Assembly (NCBI GenBank): GCA_946478655.1
Contig: CAMLDG010000011.1
Location: 1-8,662, forward strand
Direction: 5' to 3'
Source of the DNA: an uncultured Nitrosotalea sp.
GTDB taxonomy: Archaea; Thermoproteota; Nitrososphaeria; Nitrososphaerales; Nitrosopumilaceae
Length of the DNA stretch: 8,662 bases
The notes below the pieces were generated by a model. That model was not told where the DNA came from and did no database searches. It saw nothing but the letters and a program-made list of their open reading frames with translations. The position numbers and the translations under genes are program-made. Position 1 is the first letter of the stretch. Every line of letters begins with the position of its first letter. This document shows, one piece after another, positions 5,863 to 8,662 of this stretch.

Positions 5863-5888
5863 GTCCGGGACATATGATATTTTAAAAG
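5863..5888 (+). promoter_or_regulatory. Promoter of the winged-helix gene with an adjacent small palindrome
   Basis: The TATA-like block tttaaaag (5881-5888) is centred 25 nt upstream of the ATG at 5909, so a leaderless mRNA is expected. Just upstream lies gtccgggac (5863-5871), a 9-nt palindrome around a central G in an AT-rich setting and a candidate regulator site. A further TATA-like block, tttaaata, lies near 5849-5856. Confidence 0.45.
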
Positions 5889-5908
5889 AGAAATTCAAGC
5901 CAAATACC

Positions 5909-6163
5909 ATGGTTCTTATTCGAATTGCTGAGGCATTTTACGAAAATACTCATATGAAAAAGACACACATACATTCTGTTTCTAGAATAAGGTGGAATTC
6001 ATTTGTTCGCTACTTGATCTGGTTAAAAAGCAATAATTATCTTGAATCTATAATACATGGAAAAGAGGAACTGTACCAGTTGACAGTAACGGGTAGAGAA
6101 ATGTTTAACATGCTCTTAAAATTTCATGAACATCTTATATCCACTAAAACCATAATTGCATAA
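5909..6163 (+). CDS. Small winged-helix transcriptional regulator, HTH_45/ArnR1-like (84 aa)
   Basis: This is a single-domain DNA-binding protein. Residues 5-16 form helix 1 (R-I-A-E-A-F-Y-E-N); 25-47 carry the helix-turn-helix, with R-W-N-S-F-V-R-Y-L-I-W-L-K-S-N-N-Y-L-E matching the pattern of archaeal regulators in which a Tyr/Phe-rich recognition helix is followed by L..L...N.L; 48-58 form the wing ending in E-L-Y-Q-L-T; and V-T-G-R-E-M-F leads into a C-terminal helix (64-77). The 'Y-x-L-T-x-x-G-R-E' end is the hallmark of this family, which is greatly expanded in thaumarchaea. Length is normal (about 80-95 aa). It lies 169 nt upstream of the 6333 gene on the same strand, and an interrupted 28-bp palindrome sits between them at the promoter of that gene, so it may regulate that unit. 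The target and signal are not visible. Confidence 0.82.
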   Translation: MVLIRIAEAFYENTHMKKTHIHSVSRIRWNSFVRYLIWLKSNNYLESIIHGKEELYQLTVTGREMFNMLLKFHEHLISTKTIIA

Positions 6164-6248
6164 TTCTGGTATTTACTTTTGAACAAATTTTTCTAGAATA
6201 AAACCCGATTTAATCTAATCTAAATAATTTTGTCATGAAATCTATTCT

Positions 6249-6257
6249 TTTTATAAA
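6249..6257 (+). promoter_or_regulatory. TATA box of the 6333-7920 unit
   Basis: The block ttttataaa is a near-consensus archaeal TATA box. A start about 25 nt downstream would fall at about 6276-6280, leaving a leader of roughly 55 nt before the ATG at 6333, unlike the leaderless genes elsewhere in the window. Confidence 0.6.
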
Positions 6258-6262
6258 CATTG

Positions 6263-6290
6263 CTCACCCAAATCAGCTGATCAGGGTGAG
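6263..6290. promoter_or_regulatory. 28-bp interrupted palindrome over the predicted transcription start (operator candidate)
   Basis: Outer arms ctcaccc (6263-6269) and gggtgag (6284-6290) are exact reverse complements; the core atcagctgat (6272-6281) is itself a perfect 10-bp palindrome. Only the two dinucleotides between core and arms break the symmetry, so 24 of 28 positions are symmetric about the 6276/6277 centre. The predicted transcription start coincides with this centre, the classical place for a repressor to block initiation. As RNA, the 3' half would begin the leader. Confidence 0.6.
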
Positions 6291-6332
6291 TTCGTTTTAT
6301 TAGCAATTACCCGAAATAGGAATGCAATAACT

Positions 6333-6995
6333 ATGACACAACATCAAAACAAAAACACACAGGTGAATTTCAAAAACATGACAAAATCACAAAAAGTACT
6401 TATTGCAACAACAGTAAGTATTATAGCTGTTGTGACCATTTTCATGACCTCTGGAGGAATAATGCCATCAGATGAGAACAAATCTTATACAAGTGATAAA
6501 TCCGTTTCAGCTGGTATTTATTCAAAAGATAATCCAAATCCAGTACATCATGAATCAATTGCTCAAGTTAACGTAGGAACAAAGGAGTTGACTCTTAAAA
6601 AGGGTCAAAGTGCAGATGTAAGTCTGACAATTTCCTATACTGCAGACCCTGCGGCTAAACAAAATATAGTTCTTAAAATGGAACCAATTAGACAAGCCGT
6701 ACTAACTGGAAATGCAAAAAATATGAATCCTGATGATATTTCCAGAGCATTAGATAAAGGTGGGCAAGTACCTGGACTTTACAGTCTTTCTTCTTTTGTT
6801 TCCTATTCAGACCAAGTTGTCACACTGAAAAATGGTGAAACAAAAACCATGACTATGAAAATCACAATACCTGCTGACTTACCTGATGAGCTACTCAACA
6901 TGCCAATCGGAATAAGTCCAAATGTGGAACCACAACCTTGGCACGAAGACCTTTCTGTACCCGCAGGAGCGGTGTTGATTAAAGTTGTCAACTAG
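6333..6995 (+). CDS. Membrane-anchored outward-facing protein of unknown function (220 aa)
   Basis: A hydrophilic N-terminus (1-21, four Lys) is followed by one transmembrane segment (about 22-39, V-L-I-A-T-T-V-S-I-I-A-V-V-T-I-F-M) and a long extracytoplasmic part. The region 78-120 reads like a beta-sandwich (T-K-E-L-T-L-K-K-G-Q-S-A-D-V-S-L-T-I-S-Y) and 155-185 repeats the pattern (Q-V-V-T-L-K-N-G-E-T-K-T-M-T-M-K-I-T-I-P), suggesting two related Ig-like halves. No catalytic motif is seen and there are no cysteines. The start at 6333 is the first ATG; the ATG at 6378 would also keep the membrane segment and cannot be ruled out. The gene follows a strong TATA box and palindrome, and its 3' end overlaps the start of the next gene by 11 nt, so the two are probably translated together and may form a complex (anchor or chaperone plus secreted partner; inference). 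Confidence 0.85.
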   Translation: MTQHQNKNTQVNFKNMTKSQKVLIATTVSIIAVVTIFMTSGGIMPSDENKSYTSDKSVSAGIYSKDNPNPVHHESIAQVNVGTKELTLKKGQSADVSLTISYTADPAAKQNIVLKMEPIRQAVLTGNAKNMNPDDISRALDKGGQVPGLYSLSSFVSYSDQVVTLKNGETKTMTMKITIPADLPDELLNMPIGISPNVEPQPWHEDLSVPAGAVLIKVVN

Positions 6996-7920
6996 AAATA
7001 ATACATTATTTCTAGGAGCATTATTGTGCATACTAGTACTTGGTACAAGTGTGTCTCAAAGCGCTTCTGCTTATCAATCATATGTGGCGGGAAGACAGAG
7101 TACGGGAGTATTTCATGCAGATAGTGTATTTGGAGATATAGATTTCAAAGGAACTGTAGGTTCTAGTCTCTCTTCTTCACTAATTGGAATTATGAGTACC
7201 TCGGGATACAGCACAGTCACTGGCATCACTCCATGGTTATACCAAAATGGTGCGTATGTATCAGTAACTAATGCTTACCATGTATATACAATTCCTCAAT
7301 TTTGGCATTGTAATGCAGGAGCATGTAGTAAGGTATTTGATCCAGGTCAAGATACTGGTTATGTTTTCACAAATGTAGATCATGTATACCACTCAATGTC
7401 GTGGGCAACTAGTGGTTGTGGATGTAGAGATCATATCAACGTGTATGACTACGTATATCCTACCTCTGGTAGTCCAGTGCTTTACCAATATACGTATTAC
7501 ACAAGTACATACAGTGATCCTAGTACATACTTTACATCTGGACAAACAACAGTGGTTGATAAATTCGGCAATACCCAAACTGTGAATCTATTGCAGTCTG
7601 GAATGGAAAGTGCTTCAAGCTCTTCTACCGCAGGTACGGAGAAACATTGGGGCATGGGATTTTCAGATACATTGGATTTCGGTGGCACATTGACAACATT
7701 ATTCCTATCTAGCTATTACAATTATGCACTACAAGGTTCTTGGGCTAATATAACCTGGGATTCTGCAAAAAATGTATACTTAGTTGGAGGAGTTGATTAT
7801 GTTGGAGATGCTCATGCAAAGAACCATGATAACACTCTTGGTTACGGAGCAGGTACTGTACAATGGTATAAAACTTCAGGAACACCAATATCCAATAATG
7901 CTTTACTCTGGTCTCCTTAG
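6985..7920 (+). CDS. Secreted Tyr/Ser/Thr-rich protein with a CxC motif, family not recognised (311 aa)
   Basis: The start is TTG at 6985, inside the 3' end of the previous gene (11-nt overlap). It is chosen because it alone gives a full signal peptide: M-S-T-R-N-N-T, hydrophobic core 8-20, cleavage after S-A-S-A (residue 29). Purine-rich AGGAG (6965-6969) and GGTG (6971-6974) precede it at 15 and 10 nt. The mature chain is rich in Ser, Thr, Tyr and Gly and very poor in Lys/Arg. It has C109-N-A-G-A-C114 and G-C145-G-C147-R, which could form two disulfides or a metal site, and a histidine-rich set (H99, H108, H133, H136, H150, H221). Repeated Y-x-Y and V-Y-D-Y-V-Y patterns suggest beta structure. 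The Trp and Tyr content and low charge resemble the products of the genes at 35 and 1862. There is no C-terminal anchor. No family is recognised; a secreted hydrolase, lectin or structural protein are all possible. Confidence 0.82.
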   Translation: MSTRNNTLFLGALLCILVLGTSVSQSASAYQSYVAGRQSTGVFHADSVFGDIDFKGTVGSSLSSSLIGIMSTSGYSTVTGITPWLYQNGAYVSVTNAYHVYTIPQFWHCNAGACSKVFDPGQDTGYVFTNVDHVYHSMSWATSGCGCRDHINVYDYVYPTSGSPVLYQYTYYTSTYSDPSTYFTSGQTTVVDKFGNTQTVNLLQSGMESASSSSTAGTEKHWGMGFSDTLDFGGTLTTLFLSSYYNYALQGSWANITWDSAKNVYLVGGVDYVGDAHAKNHDNTLGYGAGTVQWYKTSGTPISNNALLWSP

Positions 7921-7931
7921 TAAAGTATTAC

Positions 7932-7946
7932 CTTCTTTTCTTTTTA
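7932..7946 (+). terminator. T-rich transcription terminator
   Basis: A pyrimidine tract with T4 and T5 runs (ccttcttttctttttaa) begins about 11 nt after the stop at 7920 and fits archaeal T-tract termination of the two-gene unit. Confidence 0.5.
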
Positions 7947-8030
7947 ATCCTAACATAGACTAAAAGATAATATTCTAAAATAATCACAATCTGATATTTT
8001 TCTTTTTCATATAATATTCCAAGCTATTAA

Positions 8031-8120
8031 ACAAATGGGAAATGGATTATTGGAGTTAAAAATGGAGATGATGAATATTACTTCATGTTCCAAATAGACA
8101 TGCAATCAGGAAGCTTTTGA
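8031..8120 (+). pseudogene. Possible remnant of a small gene
   Basis: Between two in-frame stops lie 29 codons with no ATG/GTG/TTG at the front, encoding K-W-I-I-G-V-K-N-G-D-D-E-Y-Y-F-M-F-Q-I-D and a short tail. The charged/aromatic alternation looks like real protein, whereas neighbouring frames do not. It could be a decayed coding fragment or chance; too short to decide. Confidence 0.15.
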
Positions 8121-8349
8121 GAAATATACTTTTGTTTTAATTGAAGAACGAATAAAAAATTAGGACAGTACCCACTACAACTATTCCCGGACTCTATCGG
8201 GCCGTCCATCATCAAACGTCACCTAAAATTTATTATCCTGTACTGTATATTGAATAGCTAATGATGATAATCTCAAAGAATCCTGATGTAAACAAGATGC
8301 CAAAAGTGTTATTTTCATTCACAGGCTTAATTAACAAACCAAGCGAACA

Positions 8350-8357
8350 TTATATAG
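8350..8357 (+). promoter_or_regulatory. TATA box of the 57-aa zinc-ribbon gene
   Basis: The sequence ttatatag is centred about 25 nt upstream of the ATG at 8378, predicting a leaderless mRNA. Confidence 0.6.
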
Positions 8358-8377
8358 TTTAGTTGACAAATTAATTC

Positions 8378-8551
8378 ATGGATGCAAAATGTCCTAAATG
8401 TGACAAAGTTGCAATACTTGATGATGAAGCAACAAATGTCAAGTGTCCCTACTGTGGATTTGAGGCAAAATATGAAGACTATCTTGATATGATGAGGGAA
8501 AAAGTTGGGCAACTGGCAGAAAACTTTCAGTTTGATAGACCCGGTTTTTAA
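8378..8551 (+). CDS. Small zinc-ribbon protein (57 aa)
   Basis: A complete short gene: M-D-A-K-C5-P-K-C8 and V-K-C23-P-Y-C26-G-F form two CPxC knuckles 15 residues apart, the four ligands of a zinc ribbon. The C-terminal half (Y-E-D-Y-L-D-M-M-R-E-K-V-G-Q-L-A-E-N-F) is a probable amphipathic helix. Such stand-alone ribbons are common in archaea and may bind nucleic acid or a protein partner; the exact role is unknown. The ATG is placed right after a TATA box, with no alternative upstream start. Its stop codon (8549-8551) directly touches the stop of the gene on the other strand. Confidence 0.85.
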   Translation: MDAKCPKCDKVAILDDEATNVKCPYCGFEAKYEDYLDMMREKVGQLAENFQFDRPGF

Positions 8552-8662
8552 TTACCAGAACGAACCCTTGTCTGAGCAGTCCAAGTGTGCTCCACAGTTT
8601 GTGCATATCATGTGACAAGCTTGCATTGATACCATTACCTTGTCACAGCGTGGACACTTGAT
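8552..8662 (-). CDS. Zinc-ribbon protein, C-terminal 36 residues (cut by the window edge)
   Basis: Reading the minus strand from the right edge gives I-K-C-P-R-C-D-K-V-M, then A-C-H-M-I-C-T-N-C-G-A-H, then D-C-S-D-K-G-S-F-W and a TAA stop at 8552-8554. The cysteine pairs C-P-R-C and C-T-N-C (with an extra Cys/His in C-H-M-I-C) mark a zinc ribbon or similar metal-binding module. Its start lies beyond 8662, so full length and N-terminal domains are unknown. It is convergent with the neighbouring 57-aa zinc-ribbon gene with no base between the stop codons, and shares the C-P-[RK]-C-D-K-V knuckle with it, so the two may be distant paralogues. Confidence 0.75.
   Translation of the reverse strand: MKCPRCDKVMVSMQACHMICTNCGAHLDCSDKGSFW

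Larger units (their letters stand above)
5139..5908. other. 770-bp gene-free region with dense secondary-structure potential
   Basis: No credible coding frame is seen on either strand; the longest candidates are overlaps of the PIN gene or very short frames. The region carries the PIN promoter, an 8-bp hairpin (5220-5248), an 18-bp palindrome (5296-5313), a GC-rich pseudoknot-capable element (5404-5484), two copies of an ordered pair of decamers (5496-5552 and 5728-5763), and the promoter of the winged-helix gene. I recognise no tRNA or standard ncRNA family. Confidence 0.7.
7921..8377. other. 457-bp region without a convincing gene
   Basis: It holds the T-rich terminator, a start-less open stretch (8031-8120) with protein-like composition, a small GC-rich patch (8163-8207) with a cccg/cggg hairpin (8186-8201), and the promoter of the zinc-ribbon gene. 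I see no tRNA, repeat array or credible full-length frame. Confidence 0.6.

Noticed and set aside
6803..6991. Minus-strand open frame within the 6333 gene
   Set aside because: Antisense shadow of a gene with a clear membrane segment and coding pattern.
7382..7688. Several short frames on both strands inside the 311-aa gene
   Set aside because: They overlap a signal-peptide-bearing gene and have unlikely compositions; shadows.
8163..8207. GC-rich patch with ggac/gtcc and cccg/cggg pairs resembling part of a tRNA
   Set aside because: No acceptor stem, anticodon arm or T-loop consensus; only short 4-bp pairings.
8259..8290. Another atgatga followed by ctga
   Set aside because: Boxes overlap or are badly spaced for a C/D-box sRNA; no K-turn stem.
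1..8662. CRISPR array, insertion sequence or integrase
   Set aside because: No regularly spaced repeats, transposase or integrase motifs are visible on either strand.

Overview
The window most likely comes from an ammonia-oxidising archaeon of the Nitrososphaerota (Thaumarchaeota). The evidence is AT-rich DNA; archaeal TATA boxes 25-30 nt upstream of start codons, giving predicted leaderless mRNAs; several secreted proteins of a thaumarchaeal type, including a C-terminal GIPA...C...GSPACV...ERGWG module and a PEF + transmembrane C-terminal tail; a one-domain winged-helix regulator; and small zinc-ribbon proteins. The mature secreted proteins are rich in Ser/Thr/Tyr/Asn and poor in Lys/Arg. 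That would fit an acid-tolerant genus such as Nitrosotalea, but this placement is inference from composition only.

Layout. (1) 1-2929 holds three exported proteins: a 321-aa and a 355-aa protein of no family I recognise, flanking a 193-aa Ig-like protein. The two outer genes share a 55-bp identical module covering core promoter, start codon and first codons. (2) 3078-4500 is a tight two-gene unit with a 1-nt gap: an Ig-like exported protein with a TTG start, then a small Cys-rich protein with a PEF-type anchor. (3) 4527-5138 (minus) encodes a PIN-domain nuclease, convergent with the previous unit, with no visible antitoxin. (4) 5139-5908 is about 770 bp without a gene but full of structure: several inverted repeats and a GC-rich element at 5404-5484 that can form an H-type pseudoknot (candidate ncRNA). 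(5) 5909-6163 is a small winged-helix regulator. It is followed by a promoter whose predicted start lies in a 28-bp interrupted palindrome (6263-6290), which controls a two-gene unit (6333-7920): a membrane-anchored outward-facing protein overlapping by 11 nt a secreted Tyr/Ser/Thr-rich protein. (6) 7921-8377 is mostly non-coding. (7) 8378-8662 has two small zinc-ribbon genes whose stop codons abut, the second running off the right edge.

How it may work together: six of the ten coding regions carry an N-terminal export signal and a seventh has a membrane anchor facing outwards, so this is a cell-surface/secretome island. The regulator, palindrome and coupled gene pair at 5909-7920 form the most self-contained candidate system. 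The repeated promoter-start module suggests two surface proteins under common control, or a site of recombination. No biochemical function can be assigned to the exported proteins from the sequence alone.
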